From Nocardia rhizosphaerihabitans (GTDB taxonomy: Bacteria; Actinomycetota; Actinomycetes; Mycobacteriales; Mycobacteriaceae): DNA of 64,000 nt. The DNA lies in NCBI RefSeq assembly GCF_014646295.1, contig NZ_BMNE01000003.1, positions 309,804 to 373,803 on the forward strand, in the 5' to 3' direction. The notes under the pieces are model-generated. The model did no database searches. It had not been told where the DNA came from and saw only the letters and a list, made by a program, of their open reading frames with translations. The position numbers were made by a program, and so were the translations under genes. Positions within the stretch are counted from its first letter, which is position 1. The number at the start of each line of letters is the position of its first letter. This document shows positions 9,112-16,310 of this stretch, one piece after another.

Positions 9112-10332
9112 TCATCGGCGCCAATCGGTGGGGGTGAACTGTTCGATGTGCACCCGCTGGGCGGGAATTCCTGCCGCGGTCAGTTGCGCGCGCACCGTAT
9201 CGAGGAAACCGTCACCACCGCACACGTAGATCTCGGCGTCGCCGGGCAGGGCGATCGCCGACAGATCCAGCCGGCCCCGATGCGCGCCGTCTGTTTCCTC
9301 GGCGTACCAGAACGCGACCTCAGCTCGGTCGAGACGGTCGACGAGGGCGAGCACCCGCGTGCGCAGGGGATGGGTGTCGGCGCTGCGATCGGCGTGCAGC
9401 ACCTGAACCGGCCTACCCGGATCACGGGCCGCGAGATGTTCGAGGATTCCCACCATCGGAGTCACGCCGACGCCCGCCGAGATCAGCACCAGCGGTGTGG
9501 TGGCGTCCGGGTCGATCGTCAGATCGCCGAAAGGCAGCGAGATCTCGAGTGTGTCGCCGGTCGCGACCCGCTCGTGCAGCCAGGTCGACACCTCACCGGC
9601 CGGGCATCCCGGTGTCGCGGCGACCCGTTTGACCGCGAACGCCAGCGTGCCGTCCCCACCCGCCTCGATCAGGCTGTACTGCCGCAGTTGCCGCGCGCCG
9701 TCGGGTAGTCGCACCCCCACCGAGATGTATTGCCCCGCAATGAATCCAGGGAGTTCTTCGGCCGGGTTGACGGCACGGACCCGGAAAACGGCGACACCTG
9801 CCGGATCGTCGCTGCGCTCGGTCACCGTCACAGTGCGAAACATCTGACCCGGCTGCACCCCGGCCTCGATGTAGAGCTGCTTCTCCAGATCGATCAGCGC
9901 GTCGGCCATCAGCCAGTACACCCGATCCCACGCGTCGGCGACCGGCGCGGTGACCACGTCCGCGCCGAGAACCTCCACGATCGCGGCGAACAGGTTGTCG
10001 TGCACCACCTGGTACTGATCGGCGGTGATGCCGAGGGAGGCGTGCTTGTGCCCGATCCTGGACAGCATGGCCGACGGATGTGGCAGGGCGGGGTCGACGA
10101 GGTAGGTCGCGAAGGTGGCGATCGAGGCGGCCAGCGCGCGGGACTGACTGCCCTGGGCCTGGTTGCCGCGATTGAACAGATCGCGCAGCAATGCGGGGTG
10201 GTTGCCGAACAGGGTCCGGTAGAAGACGGTGGTGATCTCGTCGACGGCGGCGGCGATCGCCGGGAGTGTCGCGCGCACGATCTCGGCCTGCGCCGGAGCG
10301 AGTTCGGGGTGTGAGCGGGTGGGTGCGGTCAT
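9112..10332 (-). CDS. hmp: Flavohaemoglobin, nitric oxide dioxygenase
   Basis: A 406-residue cytosolic enzyme converting NO and O2 to nitrate with NAD(P)H. Domain order is globin (1-145), FAD domain and NAD domain. The proximal haem ligand is H97 in GHKHASLG; the B10 Tyr (Y38, FYRTLFGNHP) and the downstream NRGNQ segment also match Hmp. FAD binding is marked by RQYSLIEA and NAD binding by SAGVGVTPMVGIL; it ends near HIEQFTP as expected. The ATG shares one base with the stop of nsrR upstream (TGATG), so the pair is translationally coupled and surely one transcript under NsrR control. Confidence 0.95.
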   Translation of the reverse strand: MTAPTRSHPELAPAQAEIVRATLPAIAAAVDEITTVFYRTLFGNHPALLRDLFNRGNQAQGSQSRALAASIATFATYLVDPALPHPSAMLSRIGHKHASLGITADQYQVVHDNLFAAIVEVLGADVVTAPVADAWDRVYWLMADALIDLEKQLYIEAGVQPGQMFRTVTVTERSDDPAGVAVFRVRAVNPAEELPGFIAGQYISVGVRLPDGARQLRQYSLIEAGGDGTLAFAVKRVAATPGCPAGEVSTWLHERVATGDTLEISLPFGDLTIDPDATTPLVLISAGVGVTPMVGILEHLAARDPGRPVQVLHADRSADTHPLRTRVLALVDRLDRAEVAFWYAEETDGAHRGRLDLSAIALPGDAEIYVCGGDGFLDTVRAQLTAAGIPAQRVHIEQFTPTDWRR

Positions 10333-10802
10333 CAGGGCTCCTCGGCGTCAGCGGGCGCGCGGTGCGATGTCCGCGCGCGCAACGGCAGCAGCTGTCCGGC
10401 CGAACCGGCGACGAGATCGGCCACCGTGAACCGGTCGAGCTCGCGATAGAACGCCTCGGCGGCCTGCGCCAGGACATGGCGCAGACGGCACCCCGCGATC
10501 ATCGGGCACGACGGCGGCCCCGCGCAGTCGACGACCTCGGGACGTTGTTCCAAGTGCCGGATCAATGTCCCGAGCGTCGTCGAGCGCGCGGTGTCGGTGA
10601 GCACCAGCCCGCCGCCGCGGCCGCGGGTCGTCGCGATCACGCCGATCTCGACGAGCCGGGCCACCACGGTGGACACGGTGCGTTCGGAGGCGCCGACCTG
10701 GTGGGCGATCGCCTTGATCGTCACCCGGTCGCCCGCCTGGTCGGCCGCGGCCAGTCGCATTACGGCGCGCAGGCCGATATCGGTCGACGCGGTCAGCTGC
10801 AT
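10332..10802 (-). CDS. nsrR: NsrR, Rrf2-family [4Fe-4S] nitric-oxide sensor repressor
   Basis: A 156-residue Rrf2 regulator. The winged helix covers about residues 1-65 (IAHQVGASERTVSTVVARL as recognition region) and three cysteines lie at C93, C99 and C105, a C-x5-C-x5-C spacing identical in position to the cluster ligands of Streptomyces coelicolor NsrR. Known function: holo-NsrR represses hmp and NO destroys its cluster. It overlaps hmp by one base and a 22-bp palindrome at 10860-10881, 58 bases upstream of its ATG, is the likely self-operator. Strongest regulator-target pair in the window. Confidence 0.94.
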   Translation of the reverse strand: MQLTASTDIGLRAVMRLAAADQAGDRVTIKAIAHQVGASERTVSTVVARLVEIGVIATTRGRGGGLVLTDTARSTTLGTLIRHLEQRPEVVDCAGPPSCPMIAGCRLRHVLAQAAEAFYRELDRFTVADLVAGSAGQLLPLRARTSHRAPADAEEP

Positions 10803-10859
10803 GGCTTCGACGCTACCGCCCGGCGAACCCCGTATTCGCCCTGATCAGCGGTGTCTTCG

Positions 10860-10881
10860 ATTACGCACGGCGCTGCGTAAT
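10860..10881. promoter_or_regulatory. Candidate NsrR operator, 8-bp perfect inverted repeat
   Basis: ATTACGCA, six bases (CGGCGC), TGCGTAAT: a perfect dyad centred between 10870 and 10871. It lies upstream of nsrR-hmp, where an autoregulating repressor would bind. Identity of the binding protein is inferred from position. It could also act on the plus-strand small ORFs that start near 10985. Confidence 0.7.
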
Positions 10882-10984
10882 TGCCGTCACAGCGGGGCGT
10901 GAGCCCTCGGCGATGACGCAGGCGGCCCGCAGGCTCCCACCGGGTCGAAGGCGGGTGATAGGGGCTTTGAGGCAGAATGTGGAG

Positions 10985-11065
10985 GTGATCGAGAGACCGA
11001 AGCCGAAGTTCGAGGCACTGTCCGTTCTGGGAACGGCGGGTGCCGCGACGCCTGTCAGCGGTTAG
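10985..11065 (+). CDS. Possible 26-residue peptide, unknown
   Basis: GTG-initiated ORF encoding MIERPKPKFEALSVLGTAGA followed by ATPVSG and TAG. GAGG lies about 12 bases upstream, which is long for a ribosome-binding site. Third codon positions are mostly G or C. I do not recognise it. The basic, proline-rich N-terminus and small-residue C-terminus look like a leader/core layout, but no modifying enzyme lies next to it. It may be a chance ORF. Confidence 0.22.
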   Translation: MIERPKPKFEALSVLGTAGAATPVSG

Positions 11066-11069
11066 TTCG

Positions 11070-11165
11070 ATGTCGGACCAGGATGCCGGGGCAGGTTCGC
11101 GAGGGAACCTGGCGGAAGTCGATTCGATGCGCTGGAGCGGCTGCGGCGGAAGTGAGAAGAGATGA
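11070..11165 (+). CDS. Possible 31-residue peptide coupled to the next ORF
   Basis: ATG-initiated ORF whose product starts MSDQDAGAGS and ends with a Gly/Cys-rich SGCGGSEKR tail. Its TGA overlaps the ATG of the 132-residue ORF at 11162 (ATGA), an arrangement typical of translational coupling. It begins only 4 bases after the stop of the 26-residue ORF. No Shine-Dalgarno is obvious and no family is recognised; the phased spacing of three ORFs is the only support. Confidence 0.25.
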   Translation: MSDQDAGAGSRGNLAEVDSMRWSGCGGSEKR

Positions 11166-11560
11166 AGGCCTCCGAAGATGGTCCTGGTGCGTCCGAGGGC
11201 CGGGCGTCGAACGTTGTCCGGCTGCCGAGGCGGCCGCGCCGAGGCCGAGAGGATGTCGGCGAAGCCCGGCGCCGGCCTTGGCCCCCGGAGGCTGTCTACG
11301 ATCCGGCACCTACCCGTCCGGTGACTCGAGCGGAGTTGCAGAGCTCGGGTTCGTGGCCGGTCGACGCCGCGGCGCAGGCGGGCGAGAACGCCGAGCATGA
11401 ACACAACGTCATCGACCTCGGCGCGTCGCGCCGGCGACGTGCCGGTACCGACGATGCGCCCAGGGGTGCTCGGCCGAGGGTGATGCCGCGCAGAATCGGG
11501 CCGAAGCAGGGCGACGACGATGCCACACGGCCGGACAGACCCGTCCGAGATGACCAGTGA
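11162..11560 (+). CDS. Hypothetical disordered basic protein
   Basis: A 132-residue ORF rich in Arg, Pro, Asp and Gly with no hydrophobic core, predicted by eye to be disordered. Two similar short segments, NVVRLPRRPRR near residue 17 and NVIDLGASRRRR near residue 83, suggest a repeated Asn-Val-hydrophobic-(x)-Leu plus Arg-cluster element. GTGAGAAGAG precedes the ATG. Codon third positions favour G/C, consistent with real coding but also expected by chance at this GC. A 285-codon frame on the opposite strand overlaps it; I consider that one the shadow. No function is proposed. Confidence 0.35.
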   Translation: MKASEDGPGASEGRASNVVRLPRRPRRGREDVGEARRRPWPPEAVYDPAPTRPVTRAELQSSGSWPVDAAAQAGENAEHEHNVIDLGASRRRRAGTDDAPRGARPRVMPRRIGPKQGDDDATRPDRPVRDDQ

Positions 11561-11600
11561 AGTGACCTGGTAACCGAGCGACCGCGTGTCGCGATCTCGC

Positions 11601-11635
11601 ACCATCGCTGAACCTTCAGGAGGGTGAGCGATGGT
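11601..11635 (+). promoter_or_regulatory. Hairpin burying a start codon
   Basis: ACCATCGCT (11601-11609) and AGCGATGGT (11627-11635) are perfectly complementary, with a 17-base loop containing AGGAGG. The ATG at 11631 lies inside the 3' arm and pairs with CAT in the 5' arm, so initiation of the 14-codon ORF at 11631 would need the stem to open. Confidence 0.4.
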
Positions 11636-11675
11636 TCGAACACATCTCATCCGAATCGGTGCGCGAAACCTGTGA
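11631..11675 (+). CDS. Possible 14-residue leader peptide
   Basis: ATG with a perfect AGGAGG seven bases upstream encodes MVRTHLIRIGARNL then TGA. This is the best Shine-Dalgarno in the 10.9-11.7 kb gap. The sequence is reminiscent of short actinobacterial leader peptides beginning MRTH, but it lacks a diagnostic codon run. It lies just upstream of the acyl-CoA ligase promoter region, so any attenuation role would require a transcript coming from the small-ORF region. Confidence 0.3.
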   Translation: MVRTHLIRIGARNL

Positions 11676-11706
11676 CGGGTTTACGAATCGAGTGTTATCT
11701 TAATTG

Positions 11707-11722
11707 CTAAGCAAGCGCTTAG
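11707..11722. promoter_or_regulatory. TetR-type operator candidate CTAAGC-AAGC-GCTTAG
   Basis: A 6-bp perfect inverted repeat with a 4-base spacer, CTAAGCAAGCGCTTAG. It sits just after a possible promoter (GTGACG at 11672, TATCTT at 11696) for the acyl-CoA ligase at 11801. Fifteen of its bases recur exactly at 33127-33141 in the TetR/thiolase intergenic region. Confidence 0.65.
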
Positions 11723-11800
11723 TGATTTTGCCGGGTGAGGGAATGACTGACTACTGCTGTCCTGACCGGGTGCTCGGATCTGATCGGAGAGGACATCGAC

Positions 11801-13312
11801 ATGTCGTTCAACCTGGCCACCATCCTGCGAGATTCGACCGCTGAACGGCCCGACGCGCCCTTTCTGCACGCGGGGGAGCGGACGTTGACCTACCGGGACG
11901 TGGACGAGAGTTCCGGTCGGATCGCGCGATCGCTGCGGGACCGCGGTCTCGCGCCCGGCGACAAGGTGGCCGTCCAGCTGCCCAATGTCCCCGAGTTCGT
12001 CACCACCTACTTCGCCATCCTCAAAGCGGGGTTGGTGATGGTGCCGTTGAATCCGCTGTTCACCGCGCGGGAGATCGAACACCACCTGACCGACAGTGGG
12101 TCACGAATGCTGGTCACCTCCACGTTCTCGACCGCCTCGGCGCTGGACGGCGCCGCACGCGCCGGCGTCACCGACATCGTGGTCGTCGGAGAGGATCCGT
12201 CGGTCGGTACCGAAGCCTTCGATCGCCTGCTGGAGGCTGAGGTTTTCGACGGCCTGCATCCGGCGACGGCGGACGACACCGCGGTCCTGCTCTACACCTC
12301 GGGAACCACGGGGCGCCCGAAAGGCGCTGAGCTCACGCACTTCTCGCTCTTCATGAATTGCACGATGGCGCCCCGCCATTTCGGCATGACCCCCGAGGAC
12401 GTGACCCTCGGCGTGCTGCCGCTGTTCCATGTGTTCGGCCTGTCGAGCGTGCTGAACACCGCCGCACGGTTCGGTAGCAGCGTCGCGCTGCTGCCGCGTT
12501 TCGAGGTGGAGGCCGCCCTCGACGCGATGCAGAAGCACAATGTCTCGGTGTTGATCGGGGTGCCGACGATGTTCACCGCCTTCCTCGGCACCGATCTCGC
12601 CGACCGCGAGATCGGCTCGTTGCGCGCGGCGGTGTCCGGCGGCGCGTCGATCCCCGGCGAGGTCATTCGCGGATTCGAGGAGAAATTCCCCGGCGTGGTG
12701 ATCCTCGAAGGCTACGGCCTTTCCGAGACGTCGAGCAGCGCGTGCTTCAACATCAGTGCGGCCGAACGCAAGGTGCTCTCGATCGGCAAGCCGATCTGGG
12801 GTGTGGAGATGACGATTCTCGGCACGGACGGCGCGGCGCTGCCTGCCGGTGCCGAGCACGTCGGTGAGGTGGTCGTGCGCGGCCATTGCGTGATGAAGGG
12901 GTATTTCAACCGTCCCGAGGCGACGGCGCAGACCATCCGCGACGGGTGGCTGCACACCGGCGATCTGGGGTATCGCGATGGCGACGGATTCTTTTTCATC
13001 GTCGACCGGCTCAAAGACCTCATCGTGCGCGGCGGCTACAACGTGTATCCGCGCGAAATCGAAGAGGTCCTCTACGATCACCCCGACATCGTGGAAGCCG
13101 CGGTGATCGGTCGGCCCGACCCGCGTCTCGGTGAGGAGGTCGAGGCCTTCGTGGTGCTGCGACCCGGCAGCACCGTCGACGAGCAGGCGCTGACCGCCTA
13201 CACCAGACAGCATCTGGCCGCCTACAAATACCCGCGCACGTTCCACCTGATGCCCGAGCTCCCGAAGGGCGCCACGGGCAAGATTCTCAAGCGCGAGCTG
13301 CGCCGGGGCTGA
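11801..13312 (+). CDS. Long-chain fatty-acid-CoA ligase (class I adenylate-forming)
   Basis: A 503-residue ANL-superfamily enzyme that adenylates a carboxylic acid and transfers it to CoA. Visible motifs: P-loop YTSGTTGRPKG (about 165-175), EGYGLSETSS (A5), TGDLGYRD (A7), DRLKDLIVRGGYNVYP (hinge) and the C-terminal catalytic lysine in PKGATGKILKREL. GAGAGGACATCGAC precedes the ATG. A palindromic operator shared with the thiolase operon (33 kb) lies 79 bases upstream, suggesting it supplies acyl-CoA to that beta-oxidation set. The TetR gene at 13325 converges on it with 12 bases between. Exact acid unknown. Confidence 0.92.
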   Translation: MSFNLATILRDSTAERPDAPFLHAGERTLTYRDVDESSGRIARSLRDRGLAPGDKVAVQLPNVPEFVTTYFAILKAGLVMVPLNPLFTAREIEHHLTDSGSRMLVTSTFSTASALDGAARAGVTDIVVVGEDPSVGTEAFDRLLEAEVFDGLHPATADDTAVLLYTSGTTGRPKGAELTHFSLFMNCTMAPRHFGMTPEDVTLGVLPLFHVFGLSSVLNTAARFGSSVALLPRFEVEAALDAMQKHNVSVLIGVPTMFTAFLGTDLADREIGSLRAAVSGGASIPGEVIRGFEEKFPGVVILEGYGLSETSSSACFNISAAERKVLSIGKPIWGVEMTILGTDGAALPAGAEHVGEVVVRGHCVMKGYFNRPEATAQTIRDGWLHTGDLGYRDGDGFFFIVDRLKDLIVRGGYNVYPREIEEVLYDHPDIVEAAVIGRPDPRLGEEVEAFVVLRPGSTVDEQALTAYTRQHLAAYKYPRTFHLMPELPKGATGKILKRELRRG

Positions 13313-13324
13313 ATTCGGTCCGGC

Positions 13325-13975
13325 TCATCCGTTCCCGACGGGAGCGAGGAGCCGGATCACGCCGTCGAGGATCTCGTCGATCCTCTCGGGTCCGAAATCC
13401 TGGAGTTCCAGCGGTGTGACGACCGCGAATCCATCGCCCATCGCGCCGATTTGATCGGCGAGGACTGCGGCGGGGATGTCGTCGCGGATCGTGCCGCGGC
13501 GCTGGCCTTCCCGGACGATCTCGGCGAAGCGCGCCCGGTAGTCGGCATAGCGCCGGACCAGGGTGTCTTTCAATTTCGCGTCGAACTGCAGGTTGGCCAG
13601 CAGTTGCGACATCACGATGGAGAATTCGGGTTCCCCGACCGACATCTCGAACCATCGCTGCACCAGCGTGCGGATATCGGCCTCCGGCGCGACGGAATCG
13701 AGCAGCTTGTCAAAGCGGTCGAAGCGGCTCTCCGCGAGCGCGAGGACGAGGTCGCCTTTGTTGGCGAAATAGTAGGTCACCGCGCCTGTGGTGTATCCCG
13801 CGCGTTCGGCGACTTTGCGCAGGGACGTTTTGGCGAACCCGTGCTCGGCGATGACCTTGGTCGCCGCGGCGAGCAGCTCAGCCCGCTTCTCCTCGTGATC
13901 GCCCACCGGGCGTCCGGGCCCCCGCGCCGGACGTGCCGGTAGCGCGGGGTCCTCCGGGCTGTTCTGCGTCAGCAT
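13325..13975 (-). CDS. TetR-family regulator, paralogue of the 29219 regulator
   Basis: A 216-residue TetR protein. The helix-turn-helix KTSLRKVAERAGYTTGAVTYYFANKGDLVLAL is nearly identical to that of the TetR at 29219-29872 (both share AGYTTGAVTYYFANK), and the C-terminal halves match too (RRGTIRDDIPA..., ...QIGAMGDGFAV), so they are paralogues likely to read similar operators. It lies 150 bases downstream of the MFS importer gene on the same strand, separated by a hairpin terminator. Regulated targets are inferred to include the promoters with ACAAC-N4-GTTGT sites. The C-terminal ligand pocket gives no clue to the inducer. Confidence 0.9.
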   Translation of the reverse strand: MLTQNSPEDPALPARPARGPGRPVGDHEEKRAELLAAATKVIAEHGFAKTSLRKVAERAGYTTGAVTYYFANKGDLVLALAESRFDRFDKLLDSVAPEADIRTLVQRWFEMSVGEPEFSIVMSQLLANLQFDAKLKDTLVRRYADYRARFAEIVREGQRRGTIRDDIPAAVLADQIGAMGDGFAVVTPLELQDFGPERIDEILDGVIRLLAPVGNG

Positions 13976-13985
13976 GGTTCACATC

Positions 13986-14054
13986 ATCACATCGTCGTTG
14001 CCTCTGTTCGACTCTCGGGCACGTGGCGGTGCAGGAAATGCACGACGATGTGAT
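13986..14054. repeat. 13-bp inverted repeat upstream of the TetR gene
   Basis: ATCACATCGTCGT (13986-13998) recurs as its exact reverse complement ACGACGATGTGAT at 14042-14054. The two copies lie 43 bases apart between the TetR start (13975) and the MFS terminator. They could be two operator copies in opposite orientation for autoregulation; a simple hairpin is less likely with so long a loop. Confidence 0.5.
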
Positions 14055-14075
14055 CCAGCTGCTGTCGACGGCAAC

Positions 14076-14107
14076 GGGCCGCCGGGCCTTTCCTGGCCCG
14101 GCGGCCC
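14076..14107 (-). terminator. Hairpin terminator of the MFS importer gene
   Basis: A perfect 13-bp GC stem (GGGCCGCCGGGCC, loop TTTCCT, then its complement) 19 bases after the MFS stop codon. There is no U-tract, as is common for terminators in high-GC actinobacteria. Confidence 0.65.
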
Positions 14108-14125
14108 ACCTGCGTCGGGGCGTGA

Positions 14126-15568
14126 TCAGTCGGTCGTTCGGAGCTCGTTCGCCGATACCTCTTCCAGCGATCTGTTGGCTGTCTTCGGACCCAACCCGAA
14201 CACCACGAGCGCGGACACGACGTACACCGCGGCAGCCCCGATCATCAGGCCGGATCGGTCCAGCCCCCACTCGTCGGCGCTGTAGATGGCGGCGCCGAGA
14301 ACGCCGGACACGACGCCACCGAACCGGCCGATACTGAAGATCACGCCGGTGCCGAGACCACGTGCCTCGGTCGGCATCGTCTCGGGAATGTAGGCGTAGT
14401 ACACGGAGAAGACGACACCGGTGAGAATTCCCGCCGCGCCGCCCGCGATGGCCACGACGAGGTTGCTGGTGGCCAGGCCGAGCGCCAGGATCGGCAAAGC
14501 CGAGGCCAGCGACGACCACAGAATGAGCGTCTTGCGTTCCACCCGGTCGATCAGGAGCGCGGTGGCCAGCGGGGTGACCGCATAGACGAGGGACCAGACG
14601 AACTGGAGGCTGTAGGCGTCGGACTCGGAGTAGTGCAGCGAATCGATCAGCACATACACCGACCAGTTCTGATACATGTACAGGCCGAGCGTGGCGCCGA
14701 ACCAGCCGAAGCCGACAATGGCGACCAGGCGCAGGATGTTCCGGTTCCGCAGCAGTTCACGCAAGGTGAAGTTGGTGCCGGCTTCGGCGCGGACGATCGG
14801 CTCCGGCAACGGCTTCCCCGCGCGCACGGCATGAGCCTCGAGGTCGGCGACCTGCTTGTCGGCCGCGTCGAGGTCACCCTGGGCGACTTGCCAGCGCACC
14901 GATTCCGGGAGCAGGAAGCGGATGGCGGGAGCGATGATCAGACCGATGGCGCCGAACAGGAACAGATAACGCCACGTGCCGGGAGCGCTGTTGGGCAGCA
15001 GGAACAGCGCCAGCGCGCCGAGGACCGGCGCGGTGACGGTGAAGGCGATCGTGGCGACGGCGACGAATCGTCCCCGGGATCTCGCGGGGAACATCTCGGC
15101 GATGTACACCAGCAGGATCGAGGTCGCCGCCTGCACGCCGATGCCGGTGATGATGCGGGAGAGCAGCATCCAGGAATACTCGGGCAGGGCCGCCGACATC
15201 AGGGAGGCCAGCGAATAGACCACTGTCGCCCACACCAGCACCGTGCGGCGGCCGAATCGGTCGGCCAGCCGTCCGCCGATGAGCGCGCCGATGAGCATGC
15301 CGACGAAGAATGCGCTGCCGATCGTGCCGATCTGGCCCGTGGTGAGGTTCGCGTCGGACTGGAGTGCGGGCGCGATGTAGATGAACAGGCCGTTGTCGTA
15401 GTACTCGATCATCAGGTTGACGGCGATCAGCGCGATCCACACGATGTGTGGCTTCAACACGGGAAGCCGGTCGAGCCGGGCGACGATGTCGGGTCCGTGC
15501 GGACGCGGGCTGACACGGTCGGTGAGGGTGGGCTGTTGTGTCACGGTGTGCTCACTGAAGTCGATCAC
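14126..15568 (-). CDS. MFS transporter, aromatic-acid/sugar-porter-like importer
   Basis: A 480-residue permease counted from GTG 15568. The signature GGRLADRFGRRTVLVW (loop 2-3) and the PESVRW / PETMPTEARGLG motifs after helices 6 and near helix 10 are those of the metabolite:H+ symporter and sugar-porter groups, so import is likely. Starts at GTG 15568 (GAAGG two bases upstream) or GTG 15544 are both possible; the frame stays open to 15676, but the -10 box proposed for this gene ends there. Promoter site at 15700-15723 matches those of the dioxygenase operon and MspA genes, so it probably brings in the substrate used by that operon. TetR 13325 follows downstream. Confidence 0.85.
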   Translation of the reverse strand: MIDFSEHTVTQQPTLTDRVSPRPHGPDIVARLDRLPVLKPHIVWIALIAVNLMIEYYDNGLFIYIAPALQSDANLTTGQIGTIGSAFFVGMLIGALIGGRLADRFGRRTVLVWATVVYSLASLMSAALPEYSWMLLSRIITGIGVQAATSILLVYIAEMFPARSRGRFVAVATIAFTVTAPVLGALALFLLPNSAPGTWRYLFLFGAIGLIIAPAIRFLLPESVRWQVAQGDLDAADKQVADLEAHAVRAGKPLPEPIVRAEAGTNFTLRELLRNRNILRLVAIVGFGWFGATLGLYMYQNWSVYVLIDSLHYSESDAYSLQFVWSLVYAVTPLATALLIDRVERKTLILWSSLASALPILALGLATSNLVVAIAGGAAGILTGVVFSVYYAYIPETMPTEARGLGTGVIFSIGRFGGVVSGVLGAAIYSADEWGLDRSGLMIGAAAVYVVSALVVFGLGPKTANRSLEEVSANELRTTD

Positions 15569-15585
15569 GCCTTCGCGGCGTGATG
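15565..15585 (-). promoter_or_regulatory. Hairpin over the MFS translation start
   Basis: ATCACGCC, five bases, GGCGTGAT: a perfect 8-bp stem that in the minus-strand mRNA has the GTG start at 15568 in one arm and the GAAGG ribosome-binding sequence across the loop and stem. It would restrict initiation at 15568 and may favour the GTG at 15544. Confidence 0.4.
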
Positions 15586-15679
15586 GGGATGGAGGCGTCG
15601 GCACGAAAGGGGACGCCTGCGAGCGGAATGGCCTCCCGTACCGGGGCGATACCCCTCGGTTCAACGGGTGACCCACACC

Positions 15680-15723
15680 ACACTAACCGGCGGCCGTGAT
15701 TTGCACAACAGTAGTTGTGTAAA
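15680..15723 (-). promoter_or_regulatory. Promoter with palindromic operator (site a), MFS importer
   Basis: The dyad TTTGCACAAC, AGTA, GTTGTGTAAA occupies 15700-15723. Read on the minus strand it supplies a -35 TTGTGC (15708-15703), exactly 17 bases before a -10 TAGTGT (15685-15680). The same layout occurs at 16233-16276 and 25782-25825. It may also affect the thioesterase gene on the other strand. Confidence 0.75.
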
Positions 15724-15799
15724 CTCTGGCCACCGGCCGCGCTGGCGACCCGGCGCACGTCGTTCGCCTCGCGGTCCTGAAAAGTGGGAGGTGGGAGAA

Positions 15800-16195
15800 A
15801 TGGGATCATCGCAGCTCATCGAGATTCCCGTGCGCTGGACCGACGTGGATGCCTATCGACATGTCTCGCACATGGCTCTGGTCGGGCTCCTCGACGACGG
15901 GCGGGGTCGCTGGCTCGAGCGCGTCGTCGGTCTGCAGACGTCGAACTGGGACTATGTCGTCGCCCGACTGGAGGTGGACTTCCGTGCCCCCGCCGCCCTG
16001 GGTGAGTGGACGCTGTTCGGCTCGTTCGCGGTGGAGCACGTCGGTTCGTCCAGTGTCAGGTTGCGTGAACGGCTACTGACCGCGTCCGGGGTCGTAGTGG
16101 TCGACGCCGTCAGTGTGGTTGTCGCCTGGGATCGTGAACGATCCGCCGGCCGCCCGCTGGCCGGAGTGGAGAAGTCGCTGCTCGTCGCTGGGTAG
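15800..16195 (+). CDS. Hotdog-fold acyl-CoA thioesterase (4HBT-like)
   Basis: A 131-residue single hotdog protein. The segment VRWTDVDAYRHVSHMALVGLLDDGR matches the 4-hydroxybenzoyl-CoA thioesterase family (Asp then His with a long helix), and DYVVARLEVDFRAPA the central strand. The ATG at 15800 is preceded by GGGAGGTGGGAGAA; longer in-frame starts lack this. Expected role is hydrolysis of an acyl- or aryl-CoA. It lies between the operator sites a and b, divergent from the MFS importer and 115 bases before the dioxygenase gene, so it probably belongs to the same metabolic unit. Confidence 0.85.
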   Translation: MGSSQLIEIPVRWTDVDAYRHVSHMALVGLLDDGRGRWLERVVGLQTSNWDYVVARLEVDFRAPAALGEWTLFGSFAVEHVGSSSVRLRERLLTASGVVVVDAVSVVVAWDRERSAGRPLAGVEKSLLVAG

Positions 16196-16232
16196 TGGCC
16201 TGCGATGCCGCTGCCGGGATCGACGTGAATAA

Positions 16233-16276
16233 TTTACAAAACAACTGTTGTGCAAATCGTGGGTGGTCGCTAGCGT
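16233..16276 (+). promoter_or_regulatory. Promoter with palindromic operator (site b), dioxygenase operon
   Basis: TTTACAAAAC, AACT, GTTGTGCAAA at 16233-16256. The right arm contains -35 TTGTGC (16248-16253), 17 bases before -10 TAGCGT (16271-16276); the first gene starts at 16311. Its right half is almost identical to the left half of site a. Confidence 0.78.
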
Positions 16277-16310
16277 GGTCGACGTCACCCCAAAGCAGTC
16301 AGGAGACACC

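Noticed and set aside
10793..11650. Long minus-strand open frame (about 285 codons) across the small-ORF region
   Set aside because: Product is Arg/Pro/Ser-rich without any family pattern, no ribosome-binding site, and it overlaps the nsrR start; typical antisense frame in high-GC DNA.
15532..15543. Extra CTGTTGTGTCAC half-site inside the MFS N-terminal coding region
   Set aside because: Only one arm, no partner arm and no -10 box; likely chance.
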